From Heliocidaris erythrogramma (lineage: Eukaryota > Echinodermata > Echinoidea > Camarodonta > Echinometridae), in NCBI GenBank assembly GCA_025617745.1, contig CM046857.1:22473081-22537080 (forward strand): a stretch of 64,000 bases of DNA, in the 5' to 3' direction. Made by a program: the position numbers and the translations under genes. Shown here one piece after another: positions 22,604 to 32,800 of the stretch (its first letter is position 1; the number at the start of each line of letters is the position of its first letter). The notes below the pieces were generated by a model. The model ran no database searches and had not been told where the DNA came from. It worked only from the letters and a program-made list of their open reading frames with translations.

Positions 22604-22900
22604 ATGCCTAATCGGTGTATAGTTGCGGGCTGTAGCAAGACCCCTAAAGATGGTGTAAGTCTACATCATTTTCCTAAATATGAAAATCTACGGAAATTGT
22701 GGGTCGCAAAGGTAAAGCTCACGCGGGCAGAGTGGCAAGGGCCGGCCAAGTGAGTGAGTGCAATCTGCAGCGATCACTTTGCTGAAGATGATTTGAGGAC
22801 CCTGGCCTGTATTCAGAATTTGACATGAAGAGAAGGATAAGCTAGCTAAAAGATTCAGCTATTCCAACGATCAGACTTGGAGTCAAGTCTTCCAATCTGT
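22604..22900 (+). pseudogene. THAP domain (C2CH zinc finger) of the Kolobok element, broken
   Basis: Starts [12 protein letters not shown], giving the C-x4-C pair, then [17 protein letters not shown] with the conserved HFP and W. A TGA at about 22751 breaks the frame. Immediately after it the reading continues as ICSDHFAEDDL (the second C and H of the C2CH finger), and after another stop as LKDSAIPTI, matching the AVPTIF box that closes THAP domains. The order and spacing fit one complete, inactivated THAP domain, a sequence-specific DNA-binding fold. The copy in element B is more decayed. Confidence 0.8.
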
Positions 22901-22934
22901 TTTTCAACGACAGCAGCTGCAGCAGCTTCACCCG

Positions 22935-23006
22935 TAGACCGAAAATTCTGTCTCTCGTTCGTTAGCTAAGACGACCTAACGAACGAGAGACAGAATTTTC
23001 GGTCTA
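22935..23006. mobile_element. 72-bp MULE-like hairpin with 9-bp target duplication
   Basis: TAGACCGAAAATTCTGTCTC and its inverse form nearly the whole element. CTTCACCCG flanks it on both sides (22926-22934 and 23007-23015). The termini are identical to the 454-bp element at 12857. Confidence 0.8.
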
Positions 23007-23015
23007 CTTCACCCG

Positions 23016-23057
23016 TAACTCCAGGGAGCTCCAACGCGTTGGAGCTCCCTGGAGTTA
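23016..23057. mobile_element. 42-bp perfect palindrome inserted at the same 9-bp target
   Basis: An exact palindrome whose half starts TAACTCCAGGGAGCTCC. On the left it shares CTTCACCCG with the preceding hairpin; on the right it is followed by CTTCACCCA. The same order is kept, inverted, in copy B at 58466-58507. Confidence 0.75.
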
Positions 23058-24057
23058 CTTCACCCACGGCCCTTCACCGTATTCTGCGAGGGGTTCAAAC
23101 ATATAATATGGTCGAATTTCCCCTTGCCACTCGAGCTACTTTGCCTTCGGTGTCTGATAAATCATTTGATAAATCAGACTTCGTATCTGCATGGCTCAGA
23201 AAAGTCCTCCAACTCAGAATCGCGGGCACTTTTCCTCTCTCTATATAAGTTACTCGAATAAGCCAGTTCGGGGTTGCAATCTGAGCATGAGCAGATAAAG
23301 GTCATCTGTACCAAATTCTAAAACCCACTGACACTAACATTCGATATGTGCTCATGAATGTCATGTAATCATTATTCAATTATGCACTAATGGTGCATTC
23401 CATGATATCCAGGTGGAAGTATTCTTTTTAAAGGGGGAAACAAAAGCTATTCATGAGGCACCTCTATCACTCCCAGAGTTATTTTTCTGAAGTGCACATA
23501 AAGGGACCCTCCATGTCTAAAATATCTGTGGATATTTGGGGTCATTTGTACAATCTCAGTACCATGCGCTAACCCCGAACTGGCTTATTCAACCAAAATC
23601 TAGGTCAGTATGTAAAGCGAAGTAAAAAAAAAAAGCCGTGTGAAATAAACAAAACAAAAGCGTTCACCAGTCGCTATGTACGAGGGGAACATAGTCACTG
23701 CCGTATTAAAGATGTGTAGGACATTGTACATAATTATATACAGACGCATAAAACGTCTGTGCACGCGTTTATGACCAATTAATGCAAAACTTTCGTTCGG
23801 CAAGCTCAGATGGATGAGAACATTGTTCAAAAGAAAAGCTAAAAACAAAACAAGAGCTGTATATTTGGGCAAAAGCGTTTTCTGATCTTGTAGAAAATAT
23901 ATTGCTAATGATTATTCACTCCTAAGATTATATTGATTAATTTCCTTTTTTCATAAATTGTCCATTGAACAGAGGGGTCAAATACCGCATTCTGTGTACA
24001 GTATTATATGCTGCAGCCTGCAGATCTTGTGCCTCTTACTTTTCATACGTCACTTGG

Positions 24058-24908
24058 GGGCATATGAACTACTTTCATCAGATTCGCCGCATATACTTCT
24101 CGAGCGGGCAATTCCTGACCTCCCTTGACACCCAGCGATCTCCAACATGCATGAGTCATCGGGCGCGTTCATTTTATAAACAGGGGGTTTATTTGCACTT
24201 TGAGTGGCGTTGTAGTTACCACTTCAAAACGAACAGCTTCACAATATAGTCCATCACGGCTTTTGACATTTTCATTCGTTTCTTATATCATTCTCTTTTC
24301 TCTCTTACTTGTATAAGCCTACACGCATCTCACAATCTATCATTTTTGTTAGACGAATTATTTTTCACTGTATACAAATCGAGTTCCCTCATGATAGAAT
24401 GGCACAATCCAATAGACGTTAGACAGTGCGTGAATAATGATAAGAGGCCATTTGTGAATGAACAGGCAAAAGGCACCAAATTCCCGTCCACCAATCAGAA
24501 TTATTTTTAGATCACTAGTTAGAGGATGACATTAGCCACAATTTGGTATGCGAAATGGTTCAATAAATCATCTTGTGCGGAATTCCCACTCGATTGAATG
24601 AGGCAATGTAAGGTCAAATTAGGGGGAAATGCTCTCACTGCCATAGGGAAAGGTCTGATTTGAACGTTAAACTCTGTTTTTAAACCAAAATGTGCAGTAG
24701 TTTCCTCGCAAATAATCTACTGGTTATTAACACTACATAATAGGAAAAAGTGTGAAGATTATTTATCCGGGCGAAATGATGTCAAATATCAATTTGTTTT
24801 AAAGCAATCGTGTGATTTTATGGACAGTGTCACAAACTGAGGCAAGTTTTCCCGTGTTATAGGATGCGGTGCGAAGTGCGCTGAGCAAATGCACTATAGT
24901 TTTTCATA
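24058..24908 (+). other. 850-bp segment of copy A absent from copy B
   Basis: Copy A and copy B agree up to GTCACTTGGGGG and again from AGCCAATCAGCTCACGAG. The 850 bases between are missing from copy B. The segment starts CATATGAAC and ends TTTTCATATGT. It has no long frame of recognisable type. Whether A gained it or B lost it cannot be told from two copies. Confidence 0.6.
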
Positions 24909-25172
24909 TGTAGCCAATCAGCTCACGAGTTTTAAGGAACGGTCCCAAAACCTCTACTTTTCCCCCTTTTTCGCCAAAACGAGACATAATTTGGACAATC
25001 GATTGGCAGATTCGTGATTAGAAGGCAAAACTACATGGAAAGAGCACCCATTTTCTCTCTAATTTAGTAAACCTTTAAATGTTTGCTAATGGTTCTTATG
25101 GTTGAAACATGTGATGTTGTACGACGCCCCTATGCACCTGGCAGGGGCCTAGGAACGATTTTGTTACTGGGG

Positions 25173-25510
25173 TAGTCTAGTTCTGGACTCTTTTTATTGA
25201 ATTTTTTTTATTCGCCGACTATACGCGATAAGCCGAGTGATACCGAGAACCTGTTAGTCCCGAAAAAAAAAGAGTCCAGTGCAATTGCTCCACGCTAGAC
25301 GACTTTCCCTGAGATTTTTCAGGGAGAGCAATTAAAATTGGCCGCACCTCCCCAGCTAAAGCGCTAGTGAACCTTTGACCCCTGACGTCAGCGTGGAGCA
25401 ATTGCACTGGACTCTTTTTTTCCGGGGCCAACACGTTCTCGGTATCACTCGGCTTATCGCGTATAGTCGACGAATAAAAAAATCAATAAAAAGAGTCCAG
25501 AACTAGACTA
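25173..25510. mobile_element. 338-bp palindromic MITE, copy 1
   Basis: Begins TAGTCTAGTTCTGGACTC and ends with its inverse. The arms extend about 140 bp each through CGACTATACGCGATAAGCCG, leaving a short centre (about 25310-25380). Each arm also contains GAGTCCAG twice in inverse, so each can fold on itself. A second copy lies at 50227-50576 inside the LINE. No frame of meaning; a CRE-like TGACGTCA lies near 25383. Confidence 0.8.
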
Positions 25511-25556
25511 TTAGTGGGGGTGCTGTGTCTCTTTTTAAGTCCAAAAATCTCTGAAA

Positions 25557-25559
<3 letters not shown>

Positions 25560-25592
<33 letters not shown>
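25560..25592. repeat. poly(A) tract, 33 A
   Basis: A pure A run, followed by a second A run near 25645-25660 after a short duplicated phrase (TCTCTTTTTAAGTCC). It may mark retroposed tails. The region to 26050 shows no gene. Confidence 0.8.
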
Positions 25593-25595
<3 letters not shown>

Positions 25596-26059
25596 GGAAA
25601 TAGGCCCTCAGCATTTCAGTCTCTTTTTAAGTCCTAACAAGCAAAAAAAAAAAAAAAGAGGTCCTCAGCACCCCTGATTTTTTACCCCCGCACCCCCGGC
25701 TCCCAGGCCCATGGCACCTGGGCATGCTGGGGAGAAAGGATTGCCATTAAGCCATGACGCCTGATGAAAATAACCAGTGACACAGACAGTCCCCTAGCAC
25801 CCTGGAACCACAGGGACCCCCCCCCCCCCCCACCCAGTTCAGCGTCCCACATTCAAATTCAAATTCAAATCCTGACATAATAGGATTATGATCATCCCAT
25901 ATTATCATCACATGACCTCCTCTTGCCAAAAACCTCAGGTACTCCTCTTTGCCCACACTGACACCTACACAATATGAAGAAATAAAGTACGATCAGATGA
26001 CTGTGAAGATGAGCCACCCAAGTCCGTTTCTTTGCTCGCTCGTAAAATTAAAAAACAAG

Positions 26060-26530
26060 ATAGTTCGGACAGCGAAAAACTTCATGTTTCAGCAGCGAGA
26101 TGCATTAATACCCTTATTCGGGACAGCGTGATGCCCGGCTGTATCCTCAGATCCTTATCTTCGGGCAGGAAGTTGCCCAAATTTAAATTAACTGATATGA
26201 ATATCTAGTTTATTTTTTATGGCAAACTCATATATTTCAGAGACACCAAAGTGACTTTTTATTTGATGGTTCGCAAAATTTGATAGTTCGCAAGGTTTCG
26301 GGCAACAAACACCCTCACATTCGGGCAGTGAGGTGCCCGAATATCATCATATTTGGCAGCAAGGTTACCGAAATCGATTTATATACATATCGTGTATTTT
26401 GATGACGAAATAGCATTTCGACCATGATAGAGTATCTAGGCCTATATTTTGCTTTTGTGCTCGTTCACTTCGCTTGTTCAAAATGTAGAAATCAAGATGG
26501 TTGATATTCGGCAAGAGGCGTCACCGCCCT
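26060..26530. repeat. array of short TTCGGGCA hairpins
   Basis: At least five dispersed motifs of the form TTCGGGCA-(6 to 8 bases)-TGCCCGAA occur, near 26118, 26158, 26318, 26360 and 26506, with partial ones near 26065 and 26297. The best (26318) is TTCGGGCAGTGAGGTGCCCGAA-like with an 8-bp stem. Spacers of 35-150 bases are unrelated to each other. Confidence 0.6.
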
Positions 26531-26539
26531 CCTGTCCTA

Positions 26540-27280
26540 TATATCCCAGATGATTTAAACAGAATATTGTAAAGAAAAAAAGCAACAACAACCAGGTGAT
26601 AAACTCCTGACCCCGAATCCGTCAATGGTTCAACCCACGATTGGTTTTAGAGTTACATCGTACTCTACCAAATTAAAGTTAAACCAATTTGCCTAACTAA
26701 CATTATATCTGATATCTTGATTATAAATTTTGTGCCCACTGCCCCCCAAATCAGTGATAAAAAGAAAAGGTTTACATGAATATCAGTGAGCAGCCGAATT
26801 AGTTTTCATTCAGTGATCGACGGAATTTTCTATAAAGTTGATTAAATCATCAGAACATCTCTGATTACATTGGTAAATTTAGTGTATAAAACAACAATTT
26901 TTGAAGGTTAAAAATGGTAAAATCTTGGGAGCTTCCCCCTGCTCTGCTCGGGCCTTGGGCCATCTTCATCTGAGATGACGATGAGCCACCCCCTCATCAG
27001 AGATGACGACGGCCTTGTTTTCGCGCGCTTCCTGTATGTGGATATCTTTCCTATACCTCGGCTAAAAATGGTGAAATTACCTGAAATACATATTGCGGTA
27101 CAATATTATTAAATCATTTTAGTTCAAAGAAACTGAAAAAATAAAGAAACTTGAATTGAAACATAAATAATTCATAATTATTCATAAAGTTTAAAAACAT
27201 TTTTTTTTTTTTTTTTAGATTTAAAGGGCCCTGCCGCCAAAAGCAACCCAAATGCAAGTGTTTTTTTCTGTTGATGTGCA
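26540..27280. other. intergenic, AT-rich
   Basis: No gene recognised. One near-duplicate phrase (CATCTGAGATGACGATGAGCCA and CATCAGAGATGACGACGG-like) occurs near 26965-27012, and a T tract lies at 27201-27217. Confidence 0.4.
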
Positions 27281-27289
27281 TGGATGCAT

Positions 27290-28475
27290 ACAACTTATTC
27301 TGTTATTCAAATACAGATTTAAGAAAGGAAATAGTAGATCAATACACACAAAAAGAAAATAAGAGCGAAAAAGATAAGATCTGAAGACGGAAACGTAAAC
27401 GCGAAAATGTACGACTGAAGCATATACAAATATTACTGGAACTGAAGAAGCGGGGGGGGGGGGGGGGTGGATATATATATATATAGAGAGAGAGACAGAG
27501 AGCGAGAAGGGGGAAGTGTTAAGCCCCAAATTTCCAAACCTTCCCCATCAAGACTCTTTTTTTGGATAAGGAAGCTTACTGGAACCGTGCAGCTCACTGT
27601 TTTCGATTTCATATAGAAATTATGTACATGGTCAGTGTAGGTCAAAGTGGGAAAATTGACCGAAATGGTCAAAAGGATTTAAATACATCCAATTAAAAAA
27701 TAGTTCTGGAATCATCACGTATTTTGAAATAGCATTGAATGCCAAAACTCAGTCACCTACAAATTATTCGGATTTAAAAAAAAAACGAGCACGTTTCAGA
27801 CAAAGAAGGAATGATATCGTTGGCCATTTTTTGGGCCAAAAAGTGACCATTGTGACCACAATTTCATGAGCGAGGTCAATAGGAGTAACACTTTTGGAAC
27901 CAGCACAAAATCTTACTTAGGATGGGTTTTTCAAACTCTCCCATCGAAATTCATATTTGGGTGGGGCCGGGGAAGCCCAATTGAAGACTAGAAGCTCACT
28001 TATTCTGAGTTTTAATAGAAATTATGCAAATGATAAAAAGGGGGTCAAAGTGGCCAAAATTACCAAAATGGTCAAAATGGTATAACTTCATTCAATGAGT
28101 TGATTGTTCTGGGATCAGCGCACATTTCTGCATTAAATTTGGAAGTCATAACCTCCTCTTCAAATGATTTTGATTACACTTTTTATCAGATTTTGACCCC
28201 CAATTACTTAAATGGTCATTTTTGGCCAAATGGTGGCCATACTGACCACTCATTATAAACTTTTCTCGATCCAGGGCACATTTCTACATAGGATAGGCCT
28301 ATCAAACCTTTTTCCACTGATAATAGCGATTGTGATAATTACCTCTGACCAAAACTGAACAAAATGGTCATTTTTTGCCCCAAAAGTGGCCCAAATGACC
28401 AAAATGGCGTGAGTAGGGTCAATATTAAAGCACATCATTTTACCCCGGATAAGTTTTCAAACCTTCCCCAGCAAA
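27290..28475. repeat. interspersed repeat with three 330-bp 'AAAATGGTC' units
   Basis: A leader (AGATTTAAGAAAGGAAATAG ... ACGACTGAAGCATATACAAA) is followed by a G tract. Three diverged units follow from about 27530, 27900 and 28240. Each contains CAAACCTTCCCC, a TTTTAATAGAAATTATGCAAATGG-like block, GACCAAAATGGTC and GTGAGGTCAATA-type blocks. The leader recurs at 28960-29085. The unit block recurs at 63240-64000, running off the window edge. Confidence 0.7.
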
Positions 28476-28799
28476 AATTCTGATTCAAGCCCCCTATCTC
28501 CTAGACTAATAGTAACATCATCCAGTGATTTGGCTCAACATGTATCTTAACTAAGACTGAGTTCGACAAGGATATAATGTGTGCAGGGGCTGTACAATCT
28601 CCTCCCTTGTATCGGTTTATCCCTTTGTAAATCACGAGCGTGATGGAATTTATTGGAAATGAAGTTTTTTTCCTCAGAACAATGGAAGCATGTTTTTTAT
28701 CGTTAAGAAGCGACTGTTTGTTTAATGTTCTTATTAAAAGAAAGATTGGTTTGAAGGGAGATAATGGGAGGTTACCAAATGAGAAATGGAAAGAGATAG

Positions 28800-29215
28800 A
28801 GTTAGAGAGAGATGAACAGAGAGAGAGAGAGAGAGAGAGGGAGAAAGAAGGAAAGAGACAGTTGGAGAGCTAGAGAAGGGAAAAATATCGAAACACTAAA
28901 GTAAATACAGGGGAGATAATTACTAGTATAATAGAGGGATATATACCGTGCAGATTTAAGAAAGGAAATAGATCAAAACACAGAAAAAGAAAAACAAGAG
29001 CGAAAAAGATAAGATTTGAAGACGGAAACGTAAACGCGAAAATGTACGACTGAAGCATATACAAATATGGCTGGAGAAGGGGGGGGGGGGGGGGGAGAAA
29101 AAGTGTTACGCCCAAAATTGAGAGGGAGAATGACAATAAGAAAGGGAGAAAGAAAGCAAGAGAGAGAGAGAGAGAGATTGACTTTAAGATCAATGATTGG
29201 GGGGGGGGGGGTGCT
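28800..29215. repeat. GA microsatellites, repeat leader copy 2 and G tracts
   Basis: (GA)n at 28807-28860 and 29118-29178. The leader of the preceding repeat recurs at about 28950-29075 (AGAAAGGAAATAGATCAAAA ... CGACTGAAGCATATACAAA). G runs lie near 29078-29095 and 29200-29212. Confidence 0.7.
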
Positions 29216-29812
29216 GTACCCTCATAGCTCCACACTGTAAATGTACATCAATATGGATTTCAACCTGTTTAGGCGAAGCGCAACCATGTAATTCAACCCT
29301 TCGAATACAAATTCCATTTTGTTAAAAATATACTTTCAATATTCAATATTGATCCATTTAATTTATAGTATTATAAGCATATGGGTGACTTTGTTATTCA
29401 ACATGCATGTTCAATAAGCTCAGATTATTCAAACAAACTTTGGCATCTCAAAAAAGTCACCGTCATAATGAGGGATCATTCGTTCAGCTAGTAATTATCC
29501 AGGAGTAATCGTCAGGCCATGGGCGTATTGAGGTGGTGGTGGTGGGGGGGGGGGGGGGGGGGGTCTATCTCCAACCCACCCTGGTCAATTTCAAAAGGTA
29601 GGGATAACATACTCAACCAGTGGTGCCCTTATCAAAAGCCATTTTTCAGCAGTTTCAAAGCGGAACGACACTACGCACAACGCGTTCCGAATGTCAACGT
29701 TCAGCTGCTTTCCATTCGACTAGTTTGTTTCTATTCTTGGTTTTGATCGGTTTCTTTATCAACAGAAGTAATCGAAAAATATAAAGTTTGGAGAATTTGG
29801 ATTATATCTGCC
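29216..29812. other. intergenic upstream of the SEA/EGF gene
   Basis: AT-rich with a 26-base G tract ending at 29563. This should contain the promoter of the gene starting at 29813, but no TATA box or initiator could be picked with confidence, and further 5' UTR exons are possible. Confidence 0.3.
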
Positions 29813-29836
29813 ATGTCTGGGCTTAAGAGTGGAAAG
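29813..29836 (+). CDS. SEA/EGF gene exon 1: start codon, MSGLKSGK
   Basis: ATG at 29813 is followed by eight codons and AAAG/GTAACG, phase 0. The start was chosen because exon 2 is open without an ATG near its 5' end and joins in frame. Confidence 0.55.
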
Positions 29837-32800
29837 GTAACGCTCCTGTCACATTTATCTGTTCTTATCTGTTTCATAATTTGCTTTTTAGATAAATATG
29901 TAATAATTATGCCCAATATTTCGTTCGTCTTTACCCTTTAACTTTTTGACAAAATAAGAAATCAGTATATACAGTGCGTATAAAAAATTAGTATAGCCAA
30001 CTTTGGTTGCTTCTATTTAGAAGAATATAACCTGTATGAGGGTAACATTTATTCTATAGTAAAGAGTAACTTATTCTAATGATACCTTATCCATAACACT
30101 GCTGCCACTGCAGGCTTTTCAAAAAGTATTGTCAAATCCTCTTGTACCAAGTTTGGGTTGAAGCAACGAATTTGGAACATAACCAATTATGCATTTCTTA
30201 TTTCTGTTTGGAAGCAATTGCTGGGTTATTTCAAATGATTTGTGCATTTAAATTGAATAGGCTGGTGTTAATGTCAACTCAAACTCAATAAAAGGCCCTT
30301 TGCAAGCAAAATTTATGATATCATCTTCGTCACGATGACACGATCTTGGTTCCATCCACATCCCTTGTTTTGGTTAGCCTAAATCATTCAAAATGGACAA
30401 TGTTTATGTGGATAGTTATCTTTTTTTCATGAAAGTCTACTTTAAATAAGAGGCTCCCAGCTCAACAATGTGCCCGTACTAACATCAACATAGCGGAACA
30501 AGTAAGGGACATAATTTTGAACATCGAATAAAATGCCATTCTATCTCTCTCTCTTTCTCTCTCTTTGCTGCATGGCCTCTTCATATTTATAGTTCCTTTG
30601 ACATTTTTTCAATGATATCATCGTTTCTTTTCTACATAGGGCCGTGATGGACAAGTGGATATACAACTCGAGGAGCTAGGAGTGGTGAACGGTGCTGAAC
30701 GCAGTGATAGCGGTCTCGTTTACCATTCCGACTCCGCTCAGTCTGAACCCTTCTGCATGGCTGATGAAAAGAACCAGCATTATGACTACGATGAGACAAC
30801 AAGGAAATCCACAAGCAAATGTTTGACGTGCTTCATGGTGGCCATAATCGTGACTGGCGTCACTCTTGGGGTTGGTCTACAATTTCTTCCCACGGGTAAT
30901 TTTGCTGTAGACCACCTCTTTCATCCTAGCCTAGATGTCTATCACAGTTTATTCGAATAAGAGAAAATGCCGATATTTCCCATTAAAAGAATCAATGTCG
31001 GAAATACACGCAAAAAAGAAATCAGTTTTTGGGCATGAAAGCTCCCCATGCTGACAATTTTTCCAGGAGGCACCAAGGAGCTCCATATTTTGTGTCAGAT
31101 GATACCTCTGCCTGGCTCTCCAACATTGCTTTGTCCCTATTACTGCAACACGTTATACGAAAGAAGCTCCTCATGTAGTCTAGTGGGGAATTGGGGTCCC
31201 CATACACCATCGAGGCATTTTTGACCAAGTTTGTCTAGTTAACGAATTTTTGTGTTTCCTTTGCCAAATCGTGTCCCATGGCGTTCAAAATCGGCCTTTT
31301 GGGGCGGCCATATTCAAGGGGTTTTGACGATATTTAATAATGATATCATTTGAATTAGACATCATGCAAGTATATGGAAAAACTGATTTATTAGTAATGT
31401 TGGTGTAAGGAATCGGTTTAGAGAGTTATTTTTGTTGTTTTATTGACATATTATATTCCACAAAACATTGAAAGGTGTGAACAGAGTGATAACAATAAAT
31501 TGCACAAAAAAATCGGGCATCCTATAACGCCATCTAGTTTTTCAACAGGTAGAAAGAATAAAAGCCTGCTAATTTTTTCTAAAACATGTTGAGGGATATG
31601 ATCATGATTTCCATTAATAAGGTTCCACTTATATACTGTAAAAGTGTAGTAGTACGGTTAGCCTGATGACACCTCTCAATTAGGAAATGTAACAGTTTTC
31701 AGTCATAATCAAGGCCCATTGGCTATTGTGTGCGAAACCCCAAAGACGTCTGTGTGTTCGAAGCTGCGCGGTTGAGACACTCTACCAGCATGATTGGTGA
31801 GATTTATACGTTGTTTTTTTCTGTCTACATACACAATTGCACGGAATTTCATATATTTTTCTGCAATATAGATGAACATTATAAGTACTTTGTACCGCTT
31901 GATTCATTATTGAGACCAAATGGAACATAGCTACAGTATTGGTGTATATGATCATGGTAACGATTAGTGATAGAGGCAGCATGGTTCGCGGGACACTCTA
32001 CTAATATGATGCAGGAATCATGTATGTTCAAACATACAGTACGTGACGAAATATGAAATACATGTATGTCTTCATTGCGATCGAGAGCAGCTTGATATTA
32101 GTAATTGGAGATAGTATAATTGTATGGGTCCCAGAATATACATAGGAGAAAAGGATTTGCCGACCATCAACAACAAAAAAGATCTTTACTGCCAGTTCTA
32201 ATGATATGTGTTGAGTTGTTTATTTCCTGATTATGGTTATGTATCAGTTTGTAAAGATACTGATCAAAATATACCAGAACGGCAATACGTATGATAAAAT
32301 ATTATCAAGTTGCAGAAAGATTAGACCATTTATGATCCAGATTTTCAATACAAAAATTAATACACCACCTCCCTGCTCGAGTATGAGGTATCGGCAGAAC
32401 TTATACAGGTAATTTCACAATTCTGGTGGATGCTGCAGACAATTAAGCCACCACCCGCGCCTCCTTCTACGCCCTTGGAGATATTAATAATTATTATAAT
32501 TCCATATTATTTTTAAGTCATCTAGGCTGCATACAACATGTTTGCTTAGCACATGTAAAGCATTATTTACAACTTTGCTGCTGCTAATGATGATGATTCT
32601 GCCTATGTGTTTTCCCCATTATTTTCTTTGTTATTGAGTCCTTCCAGGTGCCCCAAATGATTTAATCTTGATTGATTTGATAAATACTAGTGGTAAAAAA
32701 CAATTTTAAATATCTTTAGTAAGAAAATATGTCATGCCACTATATTTTAATGCTTTATAATCAATTATGCTACATTTGGCCCTCTAAAATCAGAATTTGG

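Larger units (their letters stand above)
22223..25074 (+). mobile_element. Kolobok-type DNA transposon with THAP domain, copy A (2.85 kb)
   Basis: The ends AGGGTCACTAAA and (reverse) AGGTTTACTAAA are short imperfect inverted repeats. The element is flanked by TTAA at 22219-22222 and 25075-25078. A THAP zinc-finger remnant lies inside on the plus strand. Copy B (57614-59291, opposite strand) shares the ends and most of the interior. TTAA duplication plus a THAP domain is the signature of the Kolobok superfamily. No DDE transposase core was recognised, so this copy is probably non-autonomous. It carries nested hairpins at 22935 and 23016. Confidence 0.75.

Noticed and set aside
22315..22638. 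107-codon frame present in both Kolobok copies
   Set aside because: It runs antisense to the THAP start and across the element's end region. Conservation between copies is explained by recent common origin, and the sequence shows no domain.
29973..30020. CAGTGCGTATAAAAAATTAG as a mariner-type left end
   Set aside because: No matching inverted right end or TA-bounded partner was found nearby, so an element cannot be claimed.
30896..30960. Reading exon 2 of the SEA/EGF gene through to a stop at 30960
   Set aside because: The frame can be read on, but the phase-1 splice to exon 3 agrees with every later junction. Read-through is kept only as a possible minor product.
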